This document shows, in pieces, positions 51,323-60,700 of a stretch of DNA of 64,000 bases (positions are counted from its first letter, which is position 1; each line of letters begins with the position of its first letter). The notes beneath the pieces are model-generated. The model did no database searches and was not told the origin of the DNA. It saw nothing but the letters and a program-made list of their open reading frames with translations. A program made the translations under genes and the position numbers. This stretch comes from Callaeas wilsoni. Taxonomy: Eukaryota; Chordata; Aves; Passeriformes; Callaeidae. The stretch covers positions 186,001 to 250,000 of the forward strand of contig VWPU01002063.1 of assembly GCA_013398955.1 (NCBI GenBank), written 5' to 3'.

Positions 51323-52467
51323 TGAAAAATTGAGTGTTGGGTTTGAATGCCAAGGTTTTTGTAGCAGGGGGGCTGCAGGGATGGCTTCTGTGAGAAGCTG
51401 CAGGAAGCTTCCCCCATTTCCAACACAGCCAGTGCCAACTTCCAGGAGGGACCTGCCACCGGCCAAGGCTGAGCCTGGCAGTGCCTCTGGCATAACAGAT
51501 CTTAAAAAGGGAAAGAACTGCTGTGCAACAGCAGCTGGGAGAGAGGAGTGGGGGTGTGTGAGGAACAGCCCTGCAGACACCCAGGTCAGTGCAGAAGGAG
51601 GGGCAGGAGGTGCTCCAGGTGCCGGAGCAGAGGTTCCCCTGCAGCCCCCGGTGCTGGGCATGGAGGGGCAGCTGTGCCCCTGCAGCACCTGGGGGTCCAT
51701 GGGGAGCAGGGATCCAGCTGCAGCCAGAGCAGGGGGATGCCCAGGGGAGGCTGTGACTCGAAGGGATGCCCAGAGGAGGCTGTGACTCCAAGGGATGCCC
51801 AGGGGAGGCTGTGACCCCATGAGAAGACTGTGCTGGCAGGACCTGTGTCCCTGTAGAGAGAGAAGCCCATGCTGGAGCAGCTTTGCCAGCAGGACTTGTG
51901 ACCCCGTGGGGGACCCACACTGGAGCAGCCTGTGCCTGGAGGATGTACCCACTCTGGAATGGTTCCTGAAGAACTGCAGCTTGTGGGAAGGACTCGAGTT
52001 GGAGAAGTTCATGAGGGGCTGGCTCCTGCAGGAGGGACCCCATGCTGGAGGAAGAGGGGAAGTGTGGGAGGAGTCCTCCCCCTGAGGAGGAAGAACCTGC
52101 AAAGACAATGTGTAATGAACTGACCATAACCCCCATTCCTCATCCCCCTGCACCACTGTGAGGGGGCAGACAGAGAAAATTGTCAGTGAAGTCCAGCCCA
52201 GAAGAAGGGAAGAGTAGGGGGAAGGTGTTTTATCATTTGGTTTTATTTCTCCTTGTCCTACTCTGATTTCATTGGCAATACTTCTAATTAATTTCCCCAA
52301 ATTGAGTCTGTTTCGCTTATGACAGTAATTGCTGAGTGGTCTCTCCCTGTCCTGTTCTTGACCCACGAGCCTTCTGTTACGTTTTCTCTCTCCTATCCAG
52401 ATGAAGAGAGGAGAGATAGAGCAGTTTTGGTGGGCACCTGGCATCCAGCCAAAGTCAACCCACCACA
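51323..52467 (+). mobile_element. Solo LTR of avian endogenous retrovirus, about 1.15 kb
   Basis: Begins TGAAAAATTGAGTGTTGGGT and ends GCCAAAGTCAACCCACCACA, so it has TG...CA ends. It is flanked by AATCCC (51317-51322) and AATCCT (52468-52473), a 6-bp target duplication with one mismatch. I recognise the sequence from many bird genomes: the CTTCTGTGAGAAGCTGCAGG and AGCTTCCCCCATTTCCAACA start, repeated GGAGCAG/CTGTGACCCC modules in the middle, the ACTGACCATAACCCCCATTC stretch, and the CACGAGCCTTCTGTTACGTT and TGGTGGGCACCTGGCATCCA end. The + orientation is inferred from the position where the family carries its polyadenylation signal, decayed here to AATACT near 52279. It lies 1.5 kb before an AFF2 exon. 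No internal retroviral genes are present. Confidence 0.88.
51734..51820 (+). repeat. Three tandem 29-bp units within LTR
   Basis: Units start at 51734, 51763 and 51792, each of the form GGGATGCCCAGGGGAGGCTG followed by TGACTC-AA. They differ at only a few bases. This is a copy-specific or family-specific internal expansion of the GC-rich LTR modules. Confidence 0.9.
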
Positions 52468-54000
52468 AATCCTAACTTTTAGAAGATTTTTTTTTTATCC
52501 ATGCTGCAGTCGTGCTTTTATGGGTTCACATATTACAGGGAGGCATTGGCCATTTATCAGGATGCTAATGACTGGTAGTTATGTGACCAGATATTTTGTA
52601 ACCACTGGGCTGCCCAACAACAGAGGTCACTGAAAGACAGATGACTCACAAACCAGTTTAAAGATCTCATTCACTTTCTCTTTTTAAGGGCACCATCAGG
52701 GCTTTGAATGTTCTGATATTTCCACATTGGGATTATTGCCCCCTCTTTAAAATTTCGCGTGTCAGGAGGCTTCCATGATTTACTGGTAGTCTTCAAACAA
52801 AAAAAAAAAGCCCTTCTTAACAGAGCATCCATTGATTGCTAGAGTTATTTAAAGGCTAACAATAAAAAATCATAGAGTTCAGTCCCCATCAAGGCAGAAA
52901 GGAAACAATAATTGCAATTTGCAAGCCTCCTGCCGTGGGTAAAGGAGCTGGGGCTGGCAGAAAGGAAGATCTGTGATTTTAGTGGCTGTTGCAGCAGATC
53001 GGAGGGAGATGTGCTGATTCATTCACATGTCATCCTGTGATAAGACAATTTGTCCAGGTGAAAAGATGGGTGTGAGGAGCAAGTGTGCCCAGATGATTAT
53101 CAGCTCGATAAAAGCATGAATATATGGGAAGCTATACAGGAGTGTATTTGGTGACTGCTCATCTCTCTGGGTAGACAGACCCCCGAAGAAGAGACCTTTT
53201 CTGTCTCTGTAGCAGCAAAGAACATGGTTTCTTACCCCATATATTTTCCCACACCCAAGTCATGGATTAAAAGAAGTCATATGAGTGTTAATATAATAAT
53301 TTGCAATTCAACTCTTTCTTTTGCCAGAGGAAGGGAAGGAGGCATAGGGACAGCCACATCTTTTAGGAGCTTCCTTCCCCTTTAACCAAGGGCAGGGCAC
53401 AGACCTGTGAGATTTCTCTGTATTAAAAAAATGTATAAATAAAAATGGGAGTATGAACTGGCAGATCCTTGGAAAATGTTTGCTCTGCCTTTGGACACTA
53501 ACACCTGTGAGGTCGCATCAAACCTCAAACAAGCACCTCCTCTTCTTGCTATTCTCCACTTTGCGTTTGCAGTTTGATAAAGTAGGGATTGGTACCAGAA
53601 AGGAAATTGGTGGTGGCCCAGATTGAAACATGGATGACTTTTTCTCAGTTTTTAGCCTCAGAGCTGAACTTTTCTTCTGGTTTAGAGATACATGTAGGTG
53701 TATATAGACTAATCCTATGAGACAATGTGGGAATAAAAGAGGACATGAAAGAGCAGCTGACTGCCAAACTTCATGATGGATGAGTCTGAAAGTCATTTGT
53801 TCTTCCCTAGCATCACAAAGAAGCACTAATACATACATACATACATGGAGTATTCACCAGTTTACTTACCTCAGGTCTGATTTTGCTGTTGTTGAATTGA
53901 AAGAGTTTTTCCTTTGACTTTGCTGAGGTGTAGCTTTGGCCCATTGTACATAAAGTTAATTCATTAAATGTAATTCTGTGTTGTTTCTCTTTTTTATCAG

Positions 54001-54052
54001 AATGCTTGAGGATGATCTAAAACTCAGCAGTGATGAAGATGACAATGAACAG
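54001..54052 (+). CDS. AFF2: AFF2 coding exon D: [18 protein letters not shown] block
   Basis: A 52-nt exon, phase 2 in and 0 out. Its first A completes serine with TC of the exon ending at 18039. It then reads [17 protein letters not shown] to the donor GTAAAT. The acceptor is [31 protein letters not shown] is an invariant-looking acidic motif of the AFF family just before the serine-rich transactivation region, and AFF2 carries almost exactly this form. It is expected to be continued by a large serine-rich exon beyond the right edge. The ATG is internal and should not be taken as a start. The LTR at 54402 begins 350 bp downstream. Confidence 0.95.
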
Positions 54053-54396
54053 GTAAATACATCTAATATAAGTGCATAGACCATTTAATCTGACAAAGTT
54101 ATTTCATTGGTTGGATCTGTTTGTGTGGTAACTTACTATATTTGAATGAAAAGCATTTCAGTGGGCTGCAGAATCCATTAGCTTAAACCTTGTTTGCTTC
54201 CTTCTCATTAGAGGAAACACTCTCAAACAGGAGTATATTTCAGTTTTGCTGGTTAACTTTGTGAAGTGGATTAAATTAAACCAAAATATGACTTATTAAC
54301 CTTTGTATTAGAGACCACACAGAGCATCACCCAGGAACACCTAATGTGCTGAATCTCTGTCCTCCACGGTACCAAGTTGACTGTGGAACAGCCTCC

Positions 54397-55053
54397 CCTT
54401 GTGTGCCGGTTTGGACACAAATCCGGGAGGAAACAACCCCAGAGGGGCGTCTCTCCCTTTCTCTCACCTGCCTGCCAGGCAAGCAGGCCCCGGCAGCACC
54501 TCCCCCACGGGTTCGGGAAAATAATTTCTCGAGTGAAAGTGAAAAAAAACTATTTATTTAACAAAATAGAGTCCCCTGCTGTCACGGGAAAAAAGGATAT
54601 TGAAACCCCCTCCCCTGTCCCCTAAAAGAGGACTATGGATTTTAGAGTTCTTTCTGTAGGTAAAACCTGCAGTCCTGAGCTGGGCCGGGCCGGGCAGGGT
54701 CCGACGATCCCCCTTGGAGGGTCCCGCCGAGCAGGTCCGGAGATGACAGCCGGTCTCAGATGAAAAGCAAGCCAAAAACAGTCCAAAAAGGAAAAGAAGC
54801 CGCTGAGGCAGATCACAGTCCCTTCTCCGCTGAAAGCCGAAGAGACTAGAGAGCAAAAGTCCTCCAACCAACCAAATGTTGTCAGAATCGGGAGAGAAAA
54901 GAATGCAAAACATTCTAGTTACAAGGTCAAGCTGGCCGCTTTGAAGAGTTCTCTCGGCTTCTCTCTCCCCCCTTTGCAATTTAAAGGTACACTAGAAATC
55001 AAGCAGGCAATGGGGAATACAGTATGGTCATAGAATCACCTCAAGACACCTTG
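54397..55053. repeat. Target-site duplication CCTTG flanking solo LTR
   Basis: CCTTG at 54397-54401 and again at 55049-55053 immediately flank the TG...CA ends of the LTR on both sides. A perfect 5-bp duplication is the size made by ERVL-type (class III) and some other avian retroviral integrases. Confidence 0.88.
54402..55048 (-). mobile_element. Solo LTR, avian ERV (ERVL-like), 647 bp
   Basis: On the minus strand it starts TGTCTTGAGGTGATTCTATG and ends TCCAAACCGGCACA, giving TG...CA termini with a perfect 5-bp target duplication. A minus-strand polyadenylation signal lies in TTAAATAAATAG (about 54549-54560). The copy is GC-rich and keeps more than 20 CpGs by hand count, whereas the LTR at 51323 has lost most of its own, so it is probably a younger insertion. 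No gag, pol or env sequence remains, consistent with LTR-LTR recombination. It is antisense to AFF2, 350 bp downstream of an exon. Open frames of up to 141 codons within it are by-products. Confidence 0.92.
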
Positions 55054-56487
55054 CTTTGCACCCGTTTTCTGAATTGATGAGCTTTTTGGAAGTAACTGTA
55101 AAATGACTGCATCAGACCACCAACACAGCTACAGAGTTGGTTTGCACTTTGCAATGCATTTATACAATTCCACACAAGATAATTTGGTCTGTAAGTTTTT
55201 GTTCCAGTCAGAGAGTAAAGAGTTGGGAGTCTACAGTAATCCAGTGATTCCCATTTGTGAAAGGGAAAGCTCTCAGCATGTAGCTTTAAATCAATACTGA
55301 AAGTTTCTCCATGTACTTGGGATGTTAATGAAGAATCATTTTCAGAACACTGGCTCATGTCATTCTCTTGCCATCCCACTTTATAAATATTTGTGGACAA
55401 TGCTGGGAAACAAAGCTGGTGAAATTCATATTCTCAACATTCTTATCATAAAAAAATTGAAACTTTGTCTAAAATTCATCCTTCATTTTACTTTATATAT
55501 GCAGTAGGCTCAAATGTTTAAACGTCTGCAACAGAGAGGAAGGTAATGCTATAATTCAGCATAAGATCATCTGTTCAGTCTGGGAAATGTTAATTATAGG
55601 CCAATCGTTCTTTCTTATTTATTTTTAAACTGCCTAAAGGTTCTCCTTCAGCCTACCTCATCCATCCTTTAGGGTCATGCCAGGAAAGATTTACCTTCTG
55701 GTGAAAGTTGACCCCTTAGTCATGCAAGTCAGTATTTTTTAGCACTGAGAAGACTCGCACTGTCTTCTGAAACCAAAGGGTCAAAATCCTGTACTTGTGC
55801 AATAGAATGTTGTGCAAACATGGTGACTTATGATACCATCGAGTTTCCTGATCTTTGCAAATTTGCCCAAATGGTCCTGTAAAATGCCATTGTGACGTGA
55901 GATGCCTAAAATACAGAAATGGAAATATATTGTCAGGCAGCAGTTACTGTTGTTTCCCACAGTAATAGTTTTCTAATGACTTAAGTAGAACTTACAGAGT
56001 TCCGAATTGACACAGTTTATACTGCTAAGATGAAATCCCATGTCACTGGTGAATGAAGAAGCAAATGCCTGTCAGTGTTTGCTGACATCAGATGAAGAGC
56101 CCTCACTGACTTGAGCAGATGCCACCTCTGCTGTTAATCCCAAGCAGGAAGGAACGCAGTGAGCAGAGGGGTGCTGACAGCTCTGAGGCTGTCCCTGCTG
56201 TCAGTGTGGGACATGCCTCTCCAAGGCAGCAGCATGGGTGGGAGCAGAGTCCCTGCTCCCAGGCTGGGGGCTGCAGCCTGGGCCCTTCTCTGGTGGGCAT
56301 GTGCCCGAGCTGCCTCAGACTGCTCCAAAGCTCCTCGTGTCTTCCCAGCCACACGTTCACAGGACAGGCTGCAGGCAAACAAGGCAGCACCAGAGGGACC
56401 ATTCACGTCGTTTCTCAAAATTTTATACTACTTAGAAAATGTTTTGGATTTTTCTTCATACGGTCATTTCAGTTAGAAAGTATTTTC

Positions 56488-56565
56488 TAAGATCATCAAG
56501 TCCAACTCCTGACTGAGCACTACCAAGCCTACCACTGACCACCCAGTTTGGTGTCATCTATAAAC
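56488..56565 (-). mobile_element. CR1 LINE fragment
   Basis: GATCATCAAGTCCAACTCCT, then ACTACCAAGCCTACCACTGA, then GTTTGGTGTCATCTATAAAC. The first parts match the 3' end of CR1 on the minus strand, and the last matches a more internal CR1 segment, so there is an internal deletion. It is short and old. Confidence 0.7.
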
Positions 56566-57717
56566 CAACCCGTATCCTTAGGGATTCCAAATAAAGTAAC
56601 TGGACATAAGCATGCTGAGAACATTTCTTAAATGCCCTGCACTTCAAGGGAACCTTCAGCTTTCCTGGGTGCCCCACATATGTATGGTTGCATCTCTTCT
56701 ATTCGTATTACAAATCAGGTACAGACAAAATTATACAGCTCACAGCTTTTTAGGTTTCTTGACTGAATGACTGTAAGTGTCTGCCTTTATATTTTTGGCA
56801 GCTAAGGCCTTGCAATGCTGAGCAGCATGACTCTGCTGCATCTCTCACTCATTACATTTCAGCAGCCTCTGCCACATCTCTTTAAGGAGAGGGGATTGGG
56901 AATTGGAAGAAAGGTTGATCTGGCCCACTGGTCGGAGGCATAAACATTAACAAAGTAACTTCAAGGGCTTTTTTAACATAAATATTTTGCAGTCAAATGA
57001 CCGTTGTTATTCAGGTGTACACATGTGCTCATTCTGGCAGGGAGAGAAAAGATTAAAAATCTCAGCTCAAAACCATTCTAGCAATTTATGCACCATTTCT
57101 ATAAGGAAATGGAATTGTTGTCTTTACAGTCTTTATGATTTTTTCTGCTATAAGCCTGCAGCCAATGTGAAGCATGCGCTGGCATTTACTGATTTTTATT
57201 CAAAAAACCTCAACACAGTATGTAAAAATCAAGTTTGTTTCCTTTATTTCTACTCTAATTTCAAGGAAATCAAAATTCTTTGGGAGCAGTGGTCAGTAGG
57301 AAGCCCTAGGATTTGTCCTTTGAGAATTGCAATGGCCCCTTCAATTTTTACGTGGCAGGACAGTAGTGACACTGATCCATAAATGCACTTGGATATCAGC
57401 TTTTAGTGAAAGTCTATAGTATGTGGGGAGAGTTAGATCTATCAGCCCGTGTTCTGAGACTACCAGTAGTCCATTTGTCATGGTGGAAGATTGTTAGAAA
57501 CTTGGCTGCAAGGAACAAAGCTCTTCTGTTTTCCTCCCCCACTCCTGTGAACGAGCACCCTTATTTATGAACTGCACTGCATTTACTCAGGGCTCTGTGG
57601 GCCTCGTGCTGTTTCAGATGGTACAGGTCTCCTTCCTTTTCTCCCCAGTGCTGAGGAGGAGCACAACACACAATAGCTCCAGTCAGTCATGTAACTGAGA
57701 AGTTGAGCTTCATTTCT

Positions 57718-57786
57718 GGATAGGATAGGATAGGATAGGATAGGATAGGATAGGATAGGATAGGATAGGATAGGATAGGATAGGAT
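57718..57786 (+). repeat. (TAGGA)n pentanucleotide microsatellite
   Basis: About 69 bp of perfect pentamer GGATA/TAGGA, nearly 14 copies without interruption. The perfection suggests an active, probably length-polymorphic locus. It creates the ILSYP-repeat open frame on the minus strand, which is not a protein. Confidence 0.98.
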
Positions 57787-60700
57787 CTGCCAGGTTGAAG
57801 TCAGTGGAAGGTATTTTATTCTATAGATAGCATCAGCAAGGCTGTTACTGATCGTGCTGCCCAGTTTTGGCATTCCCTTTTCAAACAGAATTTTAAATAA
57901 CTGGAAATTGTTCCTGAAAGTTACAAACATGATTTGGAGAACCCTCCCTAACGTAAGTGTTATGTTTATTTTGGTTAAGGCACACACGATGATGGCCTAG
58001 CTACATAACATCAAGAAAAAGATGAAGGAGGCTGTACATTTTAATTTCACCCCAGAGAGCTTAAGAGGCTTCAGAAAGTGAGAGCTGACTGCAAATTCAA
58101 CCTCCTACTGCCAAACTGCTGCATGGAAACTTTGTGGGTTCTTTTCCTTTTAGCCTTCTGGCAGCTGTGGGCTTGGTGCAGAAATTGTTGAGTGAATTTC
58201 TTTGGACTGTGACCTGCAGGAGGTCCAGTGAGATGTTCATTGCAGGTGCCTTCAGATCTCAGATCCATAAAGCTTTGGACCATGTTGGTCATTGCAGCAG
58301 AGCATGAGGCGGGTTACAATCACTCCACCCAGCTGCAATCTCCTGTTACCACCTTCTGGCCCTCGCAAGGAGAGGCTGCATTTGCCCACCTGCATCTTCC
58401 ACATGTAAACACAACCACCGTGCCTCCAGTGCAGACACTGGAGCTGGCCATGTGACACGTGCTTTGTCCCATAGACAAAATGCTGATTCTTATGTCTCTT
58501 TGTGGGTGATTTGGGATTAAAGACACACAGAAAACGATGGGTTAGATCTGGAATCAATTTTCATTTACAGCTGAGAAGCAGTTATTGATGCTGCGCTCAC
58601 AGTTCAATAAAAGATCTAAAGATAGAGACCTTGTGTTTCTCTTTCAATATAAGCAGCATAATCAGTGTCAAATGTTTTTACAAAGAAAATTGTATTGACA
58701 GTTTTATTAAAATTGCTGTCTTTAAAGTTTTAAGTTATCCACAATTTGACCTACTTGAATGGTTTTTAATATGCACACTGACCAATCCAATAGATTTTTA
58801 TGTCACATATTTATAATACCAGGTACACATCTGTTTAATTTATTTTTTCAGAGGTACTGTTACATGTAAGCATTGCCTAGATTGTGAACTCCTGTGGTGT
58901 TGCCACTGAGAGGAACACTGGCACATGCATCAGTATTGCATTCAGTATGGCACAGGATGTTCAGACTGGCTACAAGAGGTACAATCAGGGCAGATGACAG
59001 ACATGCTGTTAGTAAAACCAGGAGATGACAAGGCATTTCAGAGATGCTAATGTTAACACTCTTCTCTGAGGAAGGAAACAGCTTTTTAGATGGCTTTATT
59101 ACTCTCTTTAAAAAGTACGTCAGAAATTAGGAAGAGTAGAAGATTTTTAATTAGTAGCTCAGTTCAGCTGATAGAGCTTAGATAAAACACAGGTTAGTAT
59201 TTTTGTTCTCTAAAACACCTCTGTATAATTCAAATTAGCTTTGAGCTCAAAGGCATCCAAATGAGTTGTGCCTGGATACAGTATTTTAAGTAGCTGTAGT
59301 GTACCCAATTTTCTTTAACCAGCTCCTCTTTGTTCTTCTGCCTAAGGAATAGTCCTGTTAACCTTTTAAATGTGTACTTAATTTAAAACACATTGCTAGT
59401 GTTCTGTGTGTTTTTGAACCAAAGAAACTTTGATACCAGTTACAGACCTGCTCCATTTTCAGTATTTCATGTATATAGTGGTTTTGGCAGAACAAATCAA
59501 TAAGATGTTTTTCTTTACTATTTGATTTTTTTCTCCCCTTAGTGATTGCCTCTTCTCTGAAAGCCCTAGAAACACAAGACATGCATGTAATCAATGGCCC
59601 TGCTCTATTGTTTGTATTTTACATAAACATAGTTCTTTTTTGCTAGGTTAGTATTGGATAATTAAATTCAAAATGTTTGACTTTTTAGCTGAGTCTAAAG
59701 AGGTAATCAGCCATAGGCTGAGCTTTGAATCCTTATAATACATGCTGAGCTTTCAATGCCTTTATTCAGGCTAATTTTTTTAGGATTTATGAAGTTCTAA
59801 GGCATAATATGCCTTCATCGTATCATGTAAACACTTTTTAAAGTGCAACAGTGAACACTTTCCTCGTAACAATATATATCCTTTCCTGTTGTATTTTTTC
59901 CCATTTTTTAGCTGGATCCTGAACAAGCTGTTTACCTCCCCAAGGTTTCTCTACATTTCCATTTACTTTGTTATCAGCAGAAAGGCTGAAGAACAGCTCT
60001 TCAGTAATGACATCAATACTGCACACACAGTGAGAGAGGTCATCTTGTCAAAGCTATAAAAAAATCCGATGGATTAGGATGAAACTAGGTGCAAAATAAC
60101 TTTGATAGAGTCTTTTAATGTAAACAGTTTATCTGTCATTGGGTTCCATTGAAATCCCAGAGTGGTGCAGCACCAGTTGTAGCCGCAGCAGTGTGTGTTT
60201 GATAAAGAACACACATTCCAGTCTTTAAGATCTGCAGTCATGCTTTATAATTGTAGGGAAATATTTTCATTAAGCCATGAATGAAAACAGAAGCTGTTAG
60301 GATAATAAAGTCGTTCTCCAACCTTGTCAGTCTCTAACCATGAAGAATCCTTTCATGGATATATGTCCCTTCTTGCTACCTCAGTCCATTTTAATTGTTA
60401 TTTGAATTATTTTATTGTGCACAACACTGGTTGAAACAGCAATATATCATCAACTGTGTAAGTTAATACTCCAGCTTCTGTTAGGCAAATCTTTGGTACT
60501 AAGAGATTTGGTGATTGACGTATTTAAGGTTAGAATTCACATGGTAATGATGTAGGTTCGTATCATTTGTTTATTATCAGCAGAAACTTTCAGTAGCCGC
60601 CCTGAGATCTGGGCTGAGCTTTCTGCAAAAAAACATAGCACACCACTAAAGCACATAGTGTTATCAAAAGCTTTTAACTTGTTCAAATTCACAGAATCAC

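Larger units (their letters stand above)
18040..54000 (+). other. AFF2: AFF2 large intron (about 36.0 kb)
   Basis: The donor is GTAAGTATG at 18040, and the acceptor follows the pyrimidine tract TTGTTTCTCTTTTTTATCAG ending at 54000. Recognised contents: an LTR-like segment (about 31065-31485, -), a CpG-dense block (31544-31890), an inverted repeat (34482-34549), CR1 tails (about 41760-41818 and 42277-42540, both +), a 40-bp duplication (43566-43626), an LTR (about 44692-45122, +), a long solo LTR (51323-52467, +) and a short (ACAT)n run near 53830-53846. I recognise nothing in 18050-31050, 31990-34480, 34550-41750, 42545-43560, 45200-51320 or 52480-53990. Those blocks are AT-rich, with scattered poly-A or poly-T tracts (for example 19481-19496, 37379-37394 and 36079-36090). 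Confidence 0.85.

Noticed and set aside
51305..52468. 387-codon minus-strand open frame, the longest in the window, rich in S, P, H, G and L
   Set aside because: It coincides end to end with a solo LTR, opens at TTG at the LTR boundary, and is composed of translated GC-rich LTR modules. Overlapping frames of 274 and 151 codons show the stop-poor composition.
54002..54004. ATG of [10 protein letters not shown] as a translation start
   Set aside because: It follows a strong polypyrimidine/AG acceptor, and the upstream exon joins in frame with serine, so it is an internal methionine in the main transcript.
54554..54979. 141-codon minus-strand frame beside the AFF2 exon
   Set aside because: It lies wholly inside the solo LTR at 54402-55048.
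57583..57987. 134-codon minus-strand frame with ILSYP repeats
   Set aside because: Direct translation of the (TAGGA)n microsatellite; there are no other protein features.
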